This document shows positions 31,419 through 36,704 of a DNA stretch of 36,704 nt, in pieces. Numbering within the stretch: position 1 is the stretch's first letter; every line of letters begins with the position of its first letter. This DNA comes from a virus: positions 1 to 36,704 of the IMG/VR virus record IMGVR_UViG_3300030333_006518, one strand, 5' to 3'. Made by a program: the position numbers and the translations under genes. The notes under the pieces were generated by a model. The model was not told the DNA's origin, did not search any database, and saw nothing but the letters and a program-made list of their open reading frames with translations.

Positions 31419-32054
31419 CTATCTTCTATCGCTCATCATCTGCGTGAGTTGCTGATACATGCTGTTGGCCATCGCCTGAAGTTCCATCTTCCTCTGAGGG
31501 TCCTGCTCTGCCCGTGCAGCGGCGTCCAACTCGTGCACTCTCTGCCTCGCTGCCTGCAGTTCCATCATATCGGAGGTCGCTGAAGAGACGCCCATCTGGT
31601 TGTAGTTCTTGAGGAGCGACCAAGCCATGTCGAACGGCACATCGGAGCGTTGAACCATGTCTGCGCCCTTTGGCTGCAGTGTCATGATGTTTCTCCTTCT
31701 CTCTCCCTCCATGGGACCAAAAGGTGGATTTTTAGGATTATTTTGCTCCCTTCGAGCAGCATCTTGAATCGCTTTCCTTCTCTCTGCCATTAGCCTCTCC
31801 GCACTCAAGGCGTTCGCAGGGTCGTAGTACTGCCTGTTCCCTTCGGTTCCTGCGTATATGCCGCTGGTTCTGGTGTAGGGCAGGTTGTGCTGTCTCGCTA
31901 TTTCGGCGAGGGTGGTAGGCTCGTCACGACCGAAGCCGCGAACCGCGAGTCCTTTCTTCTTCTCGTCCTTGTCCGGCTTGGCCGTGTCCATGGGCGACTT
32001 GGGCGACGGCTTGCCCACCGCTATCACGAGAGTCATGCCCTTCTTGCCCTTCAT
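31419..32054 (-). CDS. Protein with internal AW-LLK tag
   Basis: 211 residues, ATG 32054 coupled as ATGA. The N-terminal half is basic, with a possible small HTH (TTLAEIARQHNLPYTRTSGI). The tag DVPFDMAWSLLK lies at about 138-150 (31608-31643), followed by a helical C-terminus rich in Gln/Met (QAARQRVHELDAAARAEQD). A base-composition change to AT-rich DNA around 31690-31790 lies just ahead of the tag. Function unknown. Confidence 0.7.
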   Translation of the reverse strand: MKGKKGMTLVIAVGKPSPKSPMDTAKPDKDEKKKGLAVRGFGRDEPTTLAEIARQHNLPYTRTSGIYAGTEGNRQYYDPANALSAERLMAERRKAIQDAARREQNNPKNPPFGPMEGERRRNIMTLQPKGADMVQRSDVPFDMAWSLLKNYNQMGVSSATSDMMELQAARQRVHELDAAARAEQDPQRKMELQAMANSMYQQLTQMMSDRR

Positions 32055-32302
32055 TGTCTCGCCTCCTGCTGCATCCTTCTGACCAGTGCCAGCAACTCTT
32101 CCCTGCTCATCTCATCGTACTCGTCCTCGGGCAACTGGTCCAAGAACCGCTCAAGTCCCAATCGTTCGGAGGCTTTAGCGGCTCTTCTCTGCTCAGGCGT
32201 CATCTCCGCCTGCTGCTGGGGGTCGTCGGGGTAACCCCGGTCGGTGCTGTCGTAGAACGCCTTCTCCAGTGATTCCCATGCCATCTCGAATATATCAGTC
32301 AT
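32051..32302 (-). CDS. Small tagged acidic protein
   Basis: 83 residues, ATG 32302, ATGA-coupled at both ends. Begins MTDIFEMAWESLEKAF, a tag variant in which the terminal LLK is SLEK. The remainder is helical and acidic (LDQLPEDEYDEMSREELLAL). No known family; the charge is opposite to the very basic gene directly upstream, so the two might interact. Confidence 0.7.
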   Translation of the reverse strand: MTDIFEMAWESLEKAFYDSTDRGYPDDPQQQAEMTPEQRRAAKASERLGLERFLDQLPEDEYDEMSREELLALVRRMQQEARQ

Positions 32303-32535
32303 CTCGCTCTTGCCACCCTTACTAATCCTGTCTGCCTTCTCATCTTCGGACGTACGTTTCCACGACCGACTTGCCTCTTGTACTTGGCCTTCGTCTTGCG
32401 AGTCTTGACTTTGCGAGCCTGTCGCTGAACTTTGGCCTGTGCGACCTTCTTAGGCCTTTGAGAGATGTACGAGTCTTTCTTATAGCCGAATTGACCTTTG
32501 ATAAGGTCAAAGAAGACGTCAAAGGATTCCGCAAT
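32299..32535 (-). CDS. Very basic tagged protein with probable ATT start
   Basis: The frame that ends TGA at 32299-32301, overlapping the next ATG as ATGA, runs back to an in-frame stop at 32545 without any ATG, GTG or TTG early in it. ATT 32535, five bases after GGTGAG, is the best start and gives 78 residues. The start IAESFDVFFDLIKG is a tag variant. The rest is Lys/Arg/Gln-rich (KVQRQARKVKTRKTKAKYKR), so nucleic-acid binding is likely. The overlapping reading at 32340-32534 from TTG is a shadow. A sequencing slip near the start is the alternative. Confidence 0.5.
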   Translation of the reverse strand: MAESFDVFFDLIKGQFGYKKDSYISQRPKKVAQAKVQRQARKVKTRKTKAKYKRQVGRGNVRPKMRRQTGLVRVARAR

Positions 32536-32552
32536 GGTGACTCACCTGCACC

Positions 32553-32562
32553 GGCATATGAA
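32553..32562. promoter_or_regulatory. Possible bidirectional TATA-like site
   Basis: GGCATATGAA with a central CATATG palindrome lies about 28 bases before the plus-strand ATG 32585 and about 22 bases before the minus-strand ATT 32535. The layout parallels the stronger divergent site at 34219-34230. Weak by sequence. Confidence 0.35.
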
Positions 32563-32584
32563 CCAGCAGCATTTTACAGTTCCG

Positions 32585-33100
32585 ATGAAACGGGGTGTCG
32601 TGGCGGAACCTGCGGGCCAACTTTTTCGGTCATCTGACATAGGTGTTGTTCTCGGCTCTCACACCGCAGGTCCCGTCACGCTCAGCAAGCAGGACCACGA
32701 GCGTGCCATGGATGCCGCCTTCAGCGTACTACAAGCCGATGACGACATCGGGAAGGGTGGCCCGCTCGCTCTTCTCGCTCCTCTCGCTGCAGGCGCCGGT
32801 CGTCTGGCAATGGGCGCGGGTCGCGCTGTGCTGGGCAGCAAGATGGGTCGGATGGGTCTTGCTGGCTACGCAGGCGCCAAGGTGGCGGGCGCTGGTAAGG
32901 AGTCGACTGACGCAGGCACGGCACAGGCACCGCAGACAGGCAATCCCGCACAGCAGGGAGCAGGCAACTCGGCGTTCGACAAACTGAAAGAGCAGCAAGA
33001 GCAGCAGGCGATGATGGAGCAGCAGCAACAGCAGCAGATGAGCCAGAACCTACGCGCCAGTGCGAATCCAGCGTCTACGAATACCACTCAGTTTTCCTGA
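32585..33100 (+). CDS. Plus-strand Gly-rich/Gln-rich protein with tag variant
   Basis: 171 residues from ATG 32585 (MKRGVVAEPAG), chosen because a TATA-like site is 28 bases upstream; in-frame ATGs at 32534 and 32558 are alternatives. Residues 38-48 HERAMDAAFSVLQ are a tag variant. Then a glycine-rich hydrophobic segment (LALLAPLAAGAGRLAMGAGR, GYAGAKVAGAG), then a Gln/Met-rich coiled tail (KLKEQQEQQAMMEQQQ). One of only two plus-strand genes. Its 3' end overlaps the HMG-CoA lyase 3' end by 51 bases. Possibly membrane-active or an internal head protein. Confidence 0.65.
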   Translation: MKRGVVAEPAGQLFRSSDIGVVLGSHTAGPVTLSKQDHERAMDAAFSVLQADDDIGKGGPLALLAPLAAGAGRLAMGAGRAVLGSKMGRMGLAGYAGAKVAGAGKESTDAGTAQAPQTGNPAQQGAGNSAFDKLKEQQEQQAMMEQQQQQQMSQNLRASANPASTNTTQFS

Positions 33101-33994
33101 TATGAAGCGCGTCAGCCGCTCTGTCAGCGGCGTGTCTGTTATCGACTCGGCATAGAGGCGGGCGGCCTCGAGCCTCGACCTGTTTATCTCCTGCTCTATC
33201 GGTATGCCGTAGAACTCGGCCCAGTCTACGATATACTCGGTCGGCAGGTTGCCGAAACTGCCCGGAACGTACGGGCACCCGCCCAGTCCGCCTATGCTGG
33301 AGTCGAACTCCCTGATGCCGGAGAGGTACGCCGTGGTCAGCAGTTTGTCGAATGACATCTTCTTGCTCTGGGGCTCGTGCAGGTGCAGTGCGAGCCTGTC
33401 CATGGACACGTGCTTCCTCGCCATCTTGATGACCTCCGTCATCCTCCCCTCCGTGGCCATCCCGGCTGTGTCGGCGAGCACGACAGTCTCGGCGTTCTCG
33501 GAGCACCACAGCAGGCAGTCCTCCACCGACTTGCTGTCCCAATCGTCGAAGGGGGAGTCGAAAGCGAGGCTGATGTAGGCCCTGACGCTCTCCTTGGACA
33601 CGCTCTCGAGGGCGGAGTCGTACTTGTCGAACACCTCGGACAACTCGAACGTGCCGTGATTCTCGTTCAGGAACGCGGGAGAGGGGCTGACGTAGACGTT
33701 GAGCAGTTTAGCGCCCACGCTCTCCGCAATCTCGACGCCCTTCTTGTTGGGAACGAGCACTGAGAGGCCTGTCACCCCCTTCAGTTTATCAAGCAGCAAT
33801 AAAAACAGGTCCTTCGTGTCCTCCATCTGGGGCACGTGCTTCGGATTCACGAAACTGCCGATTTCTATCCGGTCCAGACCGGCGTCCCTGAGCATCTCGA
33901 TGAGGTTGAACTTGCTCTCGACGGTGATATCGCCCTCGAGGTTCTGCAGACCGTCCCTCGGACCCACCTCGAAAAGGCGAATGACCTCGGACAT
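33050..33994 (-). CDS. HMG-CoA lyase-like enzyme
   Basis: 314 residues, near the usual length; ATG 33994 after AAGGTC, 12 bases behind a tagged gene and in the same operon. TIM-barrel lyase motifs: FEVGPRDGLQN (Arg13-Asp14), RIEIGSFVNPKHVPQM, metal ligands His204-x-His206, and GGLGGCPYVPGSFGNLPTE with the catalytic-loop Cys240 and Asn249. HMG-CoA lyase splits 3-hydroxy-3-methylglutaryl-CoA into acetyl-CoA and acetoacetate. The usual HxHDTxG is HLHEPQS here, so the substrate may differ. It has no tag. Its presence suggests a virus-borne metabolic gene acting on host isoprenoid/leucine-linked metabolism. Confidence 0.85.
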   Translation of the reverse strand: MSEVIRLFEVGPRDGLQNLEGDITVESKFNLIEMLRDAGLDRIEIGSFVNPKHVPQMEDTKDLFLLLLDKLKGVTGLSVLVPNKKGVEIAESVGAKLLNVYVSPSPAFLNENHGTFELSEVFDKYDSALESVSKESVRAYISLAFDSPFDDWDSKSVEDCLLWCSENAETVVLADTAGMATEGRMTEVIKMARKHVSMDRLALHLHEPQSKKMSFDKLLTTAYLSGIREFDSSIGGLGGCPYVPGSFGNLPTEYIVDWAEFYGIPIEQEINRSRLEAARLYAESITDTPLTERLTRFISGKLSGIRRRWIRTGA

Positions 33995-34006
33995 GACCTT
34001 GCGGAA

Positions 34007-34198
34007 TCACCGTTGGACATCAATGTACCGGGCGAACAGCATGCTGGCCTCCTCTTCCATTATTGGGTCACCGCTGTTCATCGCCTTGGTGAGCGTGTTT
34101 ATGATGAGCGCCTTCTCAGAATCGCTGAACTGCGAGCCTTCTGGCTGAGTCTTCAACAGGAACCAAGCCTTGAGGAAGGCGTCCGGGGTCTGCGTCAT
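34007..34198 (-). CDS. Small AW-LLK-tagged helical protein
   Basis: 63 residues from ATG 34198 (MTQTPDAFLKAWFLLK); an ATG at 34213 is rejected because the TATA-like box at 34219-34230 is 27 bases before 34198, which makes the latter a leaderless start. The rest is helical (DSEKALIINTLTKAMNSG, EEEASMLFARYID). It heads the operon that also carries the HMG-CoA lyase. Function unknown. Confidence 0.72.
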   Translation of the reverse strand: MTQTPDAFLKAWFLLKTQPEGSQFSDSEKALIINTLTKAMNSGDPIMEEEASMLFARYIDVQR

Positions 34199-34218
34199 CA
34201 GTAGTAATAGCATGGCTG

Positions 34219-34230
34219 TTTTATATATGA
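34219..34230. promoter_or_regulatory. Bidirectional leaderless promoter
   Basis: TTTTATATATGA: the near-symmetric TATATAT core is centred at 34225, 25 bases before the plus-strand ATG 34250 and 27 bases before the minus-strand ATG 34198. Both distances are those expected between an archaeal TATA box and the transcription start, so both transcripts should begin at or next to their start codons. Confidence 0.65.
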
Positions 34231-34249
34231 ACCCAGCGACGAGAGGTGC

Positions 34250-34372
34250 ATGGGGTCTGTGGCAGGGTCAATGTGGAGAATCATATCCGACGTGCTGGTA
34301 GACCTCGGCATCAAAATCGGCATTCTGGCGGTGTTCCTGCTCACCGCGCTCGCGTGGGCGCTCACGAACTAA
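34250..34372 (+). CDS. 40-residue single-span membrane miniprotein
   Basis: ATG 34250 to TAA 34370-34372 on the plus strand. Residues 17-38 form one hydrophobic helix (GIKIGILAVFLLTALAWALT) behind a short polar start. It is leaderless behind the divergent TATA-like box, with no ribosome site. It is opposite in direction to its neighbours and fills the whole gap between two operons. Possible membrane-perturbing or regulatory miniprotein; a second start at ATG 34271 is in frame. Confidence 0.6.
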   Translation: MGSVAGSMWRIISDVLVDLGIKIGILAVFLLTALAWALTN

Positions 34373-34376
34373 AAAG
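34370..34376 (-). terminator. Oligo-T end of the right-hand tagged operon
   Basis: On the minus strand CTTTTTA follows about 18 bases after the stop of the metalloprotease gene (34394). Short T-runs are the usual archaeal termination signal. It precedes the next promoter on the same strand. Confidence 0.4.
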
Positions 34377-34393
34377 ACTGGTGGAAGTACTCT

Positions 34394-35092
34394 TCACGAG
34401 ACTATGGTGTCATCGGTGATGTCATACTCGTAGTCCGGGTTGCTCGGGACGGATGCTCCCGCTTGTCTAAGTTCGTATAGCCTAGCGTCCAAGTATCCTT
34501 TGGCACCGGGAAGTACCTCTGATATGCCTCCAGAGGAGTCTCTTCCTCTCATGGCCATCCTCGTGGCCTGCTCCAGCACATGGGCCGGCATCTCACGCTG
34601 AGCGAAGCCGCCTTGAACGAAATCGCTATCCAGAGCATGACCCACCTCATGAGCCACGAAAGGCGCCACTTCCTCACCGAATCGCCTTGCGGTCTCATCC
34701 TCATACAGATGCTCGTCTTTATTATCCCAAGCAGCCGTTTCAAGGGCATACGGCAGCCCAAAAACCCCAGTCGTCATCGCCATGTTGACCTTCTTGTCTA
34801 TGTGACTCGGCCATATCTCCTCCGCCTCGGCCTCGGTAATCAATTTACCACGTATGCCTTCGAGCGGGTCGTCGTAGAATACGAATCCGGGCAGGCCCGG
34901 AACGGGCTGAAACACGTTGTGCCTGTACATCGTGATGGCTCTCGCCGGTGGTAATCCCATGGGTTTCGTTTTACCGTCCTCGAAACCCCTCAATTCGGGG
35001 AACCTCTTGTCCCTGCTCCTTCTCGTCTCCACGTCGTAGTCGAACTGGGTGACGCCCTTCAGCAGAGACCACGCTCGGTCGAAGGGACTCAT
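34394..35092 (-). CDS. AW-LLK-tagged HExxH metalloprotease-like protein
   Basis: 232 residues, ATG 35092 coupled as ATGA. Tag MSPFDRAWSLLK. His148-Glu-Val-Gly-His152 in APFVAHEVGHALDSDF is a strong zincin active site (two zinc His and the catalytic Glu); a third ligand is not certain. An FEDGKTKPMGLPPARAITMY segment precedes. No signal peptide. A tagged peptidase packed into the virion could act on head proteins, the host envelope or host factors; these are inferences. It is the third gene of the right-hand operon. Confidence 0.78.
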   Translation of the reverse strand: MSPFDRAWSLLKGVTQFDYDVETRRSRDKRFPELRGFEDGKTKPMGLPPARAITMYRHNVFQPVPGLPGFVFYDDPLEGIRGKLITEAEAEEIWPSHIDKKVNMAMTTGVFGLPYALETAAWDNKDEHLYEDETARRFGEEVAPFVAHEVGHALDSDFVQGGFAQREMPAHVLEQATRMAMRGRDSSGGISEVLPGAKGYLDARLYELRQAGASVPSNPDYEYDITDDTIVS

Positions 35093-35553
35093 CCGTGAGT
35101 CCCCCTAATGACTTTGACTGGTAAGGGTGTATCACCGTGACCACGAGCGAAGAGTTCGGCCATTCTGTGTCTCCCTTCATGGTATACATCGGGGTCAAAA
35201 TCGGAAAAAACATACGGCATACCGAACTTGATGTCCTCTCCCGCCTCTGCCCTATCCATCATATCTTGGTAGAAATTATCATCTGCTTCTCTTGGAGAAG
35301 ATTTTCTCCCCAATGCGTCAATATATATGCCTCCTTTTTCCTCACCCGAAGTCATTTTTCCATATTCACCGGGCGTTATGTACTGAATCTCTCCTTGTCC
35401 TTTACTTGGGTCAGCGGGAACATATCCATACACATTATCCATTGACCTCCAATGGGGGTCGTCATCACCTTGCGTGACGAACTGTATACCGGGAATACCT
35501 GTCTCGTATACAGGCATCTTGAGCAGGGCCCAAGCCTCGTCGAACGCGCCCAA
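35089..35553 (-). CDS. AW-LLK-tagged protein with ParB/sulfiredoxin-like motif
   Basis: 154 residues from TTG 35553, eight bases after GGGAGG and two bases after the previous stop. Tag MGAFDEAWALLK. The C-terminal YHEGRHRMAELFARGHGDTP and LPVKVIRG match the 'E-G-R-H-R ... G ... I-P-V' signature of ParB-N/sulfiredoxin-like domains found in many phage-borne effector proteins. The middle is AT-rich DNA. The fold may bind nucleotide; here it is only the C-terminal portion of such a domain, so activity is uncertain. Confidence 0.74.
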   Translation of the reverse strand: MGAFDEAWALLKMPVYETGIPGIQFVTQGDDDPHWRSMDNVYGYVPADPSKGQGEIQYITPGEYGKMTSGEEKGGIYIDALGRKSSPREADDNFYQDMMDRAEAGEDIKFGMPYVFSDFDPDVYHEGRHRMAELFARGHGDTPLPVKVIRGTHG

Positions 35554-35554
35554 C

Positions 35555-36148
35555 CTAGTAGCCTCCCTGCATGGGAGCCTCTCCTGATTGATTACGGGCA
35601 GCCAACCTGCCCTTCCTGTGGTTCGCCTCGACCAGTTCCTTGGTCTTGTGGCTCATCGTGAGCGCCTTGGCGTCTCTGTACGGCATCTTCAGCGTCTCGA
35701 CTAGGAAGTCTATGAGCGCCTCGGGGTCCAAGTCCTTGTGCGAGTACTCCTCGACGCCGTTGTCCTCCTTGGGCATCTGACCTCCCATCATCGGGGCCAT
35801 CTTGAATACCTCGGGTCTGCCTTGTTCGCCTATCCGAGAGAAGACGCTGCCCCTGCTCATCTGTGCCGCTGCGTCTATTGGGTCCTGCCCCTCATTATAG
35901 CGGTAAGCAGTTAGCCCACTACCGTCCCCACGATAGGCGTCTGCTGTCCCTCGTCTAGCGAGCATGCCCTGTATGGCGGGGTGCATGGTGCCGGAACCCC
36001 TGCCTTTGTTACGCAGCAGTTGTATCAGCGTGCGCTCGGGGGCGAAAATTGATTCAGGGTAATCGGTGTATCGTATATTTCGGTCTTGTATCTGCTGCTC
36101 CTCTAGCGCCTTGAGCATCGACCATGCGGCATCGAAGGGCGCTACCAT
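35555..36148 (-). CDS. AW-LLK-tagged protein, first gene of right operon
   Basis: 197 residues from ATG 36148, with no ribosome site but an AT-rich promoter-like box 28-48 bases ahead, so probably leaderless. Tag MVAPFDAAWSMLKALEE. Body: PERTLIQLLRNKGRGSG, RYNEGQDPIDAAAQMSRG, and a C-terminal helical part with EALIDFLVETLKMPYRDAKA and basic end. Similarity to known families is not recognised. As the first gene it marks the start of the tagged series. Confidence 0.72.
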   Translation of the reverse strand: MVAPFDAAWSMLKALEEQQIQDRNIRYTDYPESIFAPERTLIQLLRNKGRGSGTMHPAIQGMLARRGTADAYRGDGSGLTAYRYNEGQDPIDAAAQMSRGSVFSRIGEQGRPEVFKMAPMMGGQMPKEDNGVEEYSHKDLDPEALIDFLVETLKMPYRDAKALTMSHKTKELVEANHRKGRLAARNQSGEAPMQGGY

Positions 36149-36172
36149 GCATGGGCAGGAGGGGGTCCACTA

Positions 36173-36196
36173 CATGAAAATTTTTGAAAATTTTTC
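36173..36196 (-). promoter_or_regulatory. AT-rich promoter-like element with tandem 10-mer
   Basis: GAAAATTTTT is repeated twice in tandem (36176-36185, 36186-36195) in otherwise GC-rich DNA. It lies 28-48 bases ahead of ATG 36148 on the minus strand, the position of an archaeal promoter for a leaderless message. It could also be a DNA-unwinding element next to the repeats at 36250-36346. Confidence 0.5.
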
Positions 36197-36249
36197 TCGG
36201 AGGGCCTCCCACCGAAATTTTGTCGCAGCGCTGTGCGCCCCCAAAGGAG

Positions 36250-36346
36250 CCGCTAAAGTACCCGCTAAACTATCCCTCCGGCTAAGGGGGGTTCCGCTAA
36301 AGGGCACTGCGCCCCTGCTCCCACCCCGCTAAAGGCCCCGCTAAAG
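36250..36346. repeat. Iterated CCGCTAAAG words (main cluster)
   Basis: CCGCTAAA occurs at 36250, 36262, 36294, 36326 and 36338, with a degenerate copy (CCGGCTAAG) at 36278, all in the same orientation. Several starts are 12, 16 or 32 bases apart. Iteron-like clusters beside an AT-rich element are typical of replication origins or regulator-binding arrays. Confidence 0.7.
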
Positions 36347-36353
36347 GGGGCTG

Positions 36354-36467
36354 GGCTTGGGGGCGTCGGGTGGGCGCGGTGTGGGCGTCACGCCCTCGCA
36401 CAGGCTCGCAGTGCAGCGGTTTTGGCATGGGGTCGGTGCTGGGCTGCCACCACGCCCACCCCAAGCC
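36354..36467. other. GC-rich inverted-repeat region, possible structured RNA or site
   Basis: GGCTTGGGG (36354-36362) and GTGGGCG (36370-36376) can pair with CGCCCAC/CCCCAAGCC (36453-36467). Inside, GGGCGTCACGCCC (36383-36395) is a perfect small palindrome. Whether it acts as RNA or as a DNA site cannot be told. Confidence 0.45.
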
Positions 36468-36607
36468 GATGCCGAACCGACCCACCGTGCGGCTGCGCCT
36501 GTACGATTGGCCTTGCCACCAAGCCGAACCCACTGCGCCACGTTCACCCTCCCATCCATATGGGTAGCAGTTTGCTGCCTCCTTGGAGCGATAGCGACCC
36601 AACGCTC

Positions 36608-36629
36608 CCGCTAATGCGTCCCGCTAATG
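36608..36629. repeat. CCGCTAATG pair (outlying copies)
   Basis: CCGCTAATG at 36608-36616 and 36621-36629, 13 bases apart, share the first seven bases with the cluster at 36250-36346 and the same orientation. They bracket the other side of the structured region. Confidence 0.6.
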
Positions 36630-36704
36630 TGCGCGGCCACGTGAGTCGGCAATCCAAATCGATGGACCAAGGCCAATTCATATTTAAAGAAGCAAGACAG
36701 TAAG

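Larger units (their letters stand above)
36149..36704. other. 556-base gene-free region
   Basis: No convincing coding sequence is found on either strand; open frames here are short GC-driven shadows with biased, repetitive composition. It holds the AT-rich element (36173-36196), the CCGCTAAA iterons, the inverted-repeat region and, at the right edge, a TATA-like box TTCATATTTAAAG (36678-36690) that could fire rightwards out of the window or leftwards. It is the only long gene-free stretch in the window and the likely control, origin or packaging region. Confidence 0.6.

Noticed and set aside
32340-32534. Basic 64-residue reading from TTG 32534
   Set aside because: The neighbouring frame has the ATGA coupling to the next gene, a tag-like start and smoother composition, so this one is a shadow.
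36250-36629. CRISPR array
   Set aside because: The repeats are only 8-9 bases and irregularly spaced without spacer-size units.
36357-36703. Coding genes in the right-end region
   Set aside because: Open frames are short, overlap each other in several frames and have biased composition; none has a supported start.
1-36704. tRNA or rRNA genes
   Set aside because: No cloverleaf with a TTCGANNC-type T-loop in the right context and no rRNA-like stretch was seen by eye; a dedicated tRNA search was not possible.

Overview
The window looks like the morphogenesis and cargo half of a tailed double-stranded DNA virus (class Caudoviricetes), probably one infecting a marine archaeon. The HK97-type set is complete: large terminase (18117-19616), portal (13649-15400), prohead protease with fused scaffold (5295-6656), major capsid protein (4141-5271) and head-tail or structural proteins running off the left edge. 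The archaeal assignment is an inference. It rests on TATA-like boxes placed about 25-30 bases ahead of start codons with no leader, many CxxC zinc ribbons (two inside the portal itself), an AbrB-type DNA-binding protein and an Arf/Ras-like small GTPase. Small basic families of the DUF5872/DUF6321 type point to a marine virus. A marine Poseidoniales-like host is plausible but the sequence alone does not prove it.

Layout, read leftwards because almost every gene is on the minus strand. 36149-36704: a 556-base gene-free, GC-rich region with iterated CCGCTAAA words and an AT-rich promoter. 36148-28845: a cassette region of about a dozen small proteins that begin with, or contain, the same short motif (consensus PFDxAWxLLK, here called the AW-LLK tag) followed by unrelated bodies: a HExxH metalloprotease, two GNAT-like proteins, a HNH-like protein and a ParB/sulfiredoxin-like motif protein. 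Embedded in it are an HMG-CoA lyase homologue (33050-33994) and two plus-strand genes (32585-33100, 34250-34372). 28708-25080: membrane proteins, the small GTPase, an AbrB protein and others. 25039-18117: a zinc/HTH protein that may be the small terminase, large structural or internal proteins, and the large terminase. 18107-16650: four small basic or Cys-rich marine-virus families. 16620-13649: a LAGLIDADG-domain protein overlapping the portal start. 13609-12307: small coiled-coil and zinc proteins. 12296-6705: a 1,863-residue protein with a degenerate ATP-dependent DNA ligase fold near its C-terminus. 6656-1: protease/scaffold, capsid, decoration or adaptor proteins and a pair of tagged duplicates.

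Genes are packed with ATGA, GTGA and TGATG stop-start overlaps and Shine-Dalgarno sequences, so most of the minus strand is a few long, translationally coupled operons. The most unusual signal is the AW-LLK tag. It recurs about 17 times in 15 proteins, is conserved at DNA level, and sits exactly at the edges of duplications and base-composition changes. The simplest reading is a targeting or docking peptide (for example for loading proteins into the capsid) that doubles as a recombination joint for swapping cargo genes. A second notable unit is the membrane protein - membrane protein - small GTPase - AbrB block behind a promoter with a palindromic operator (28796-26912).
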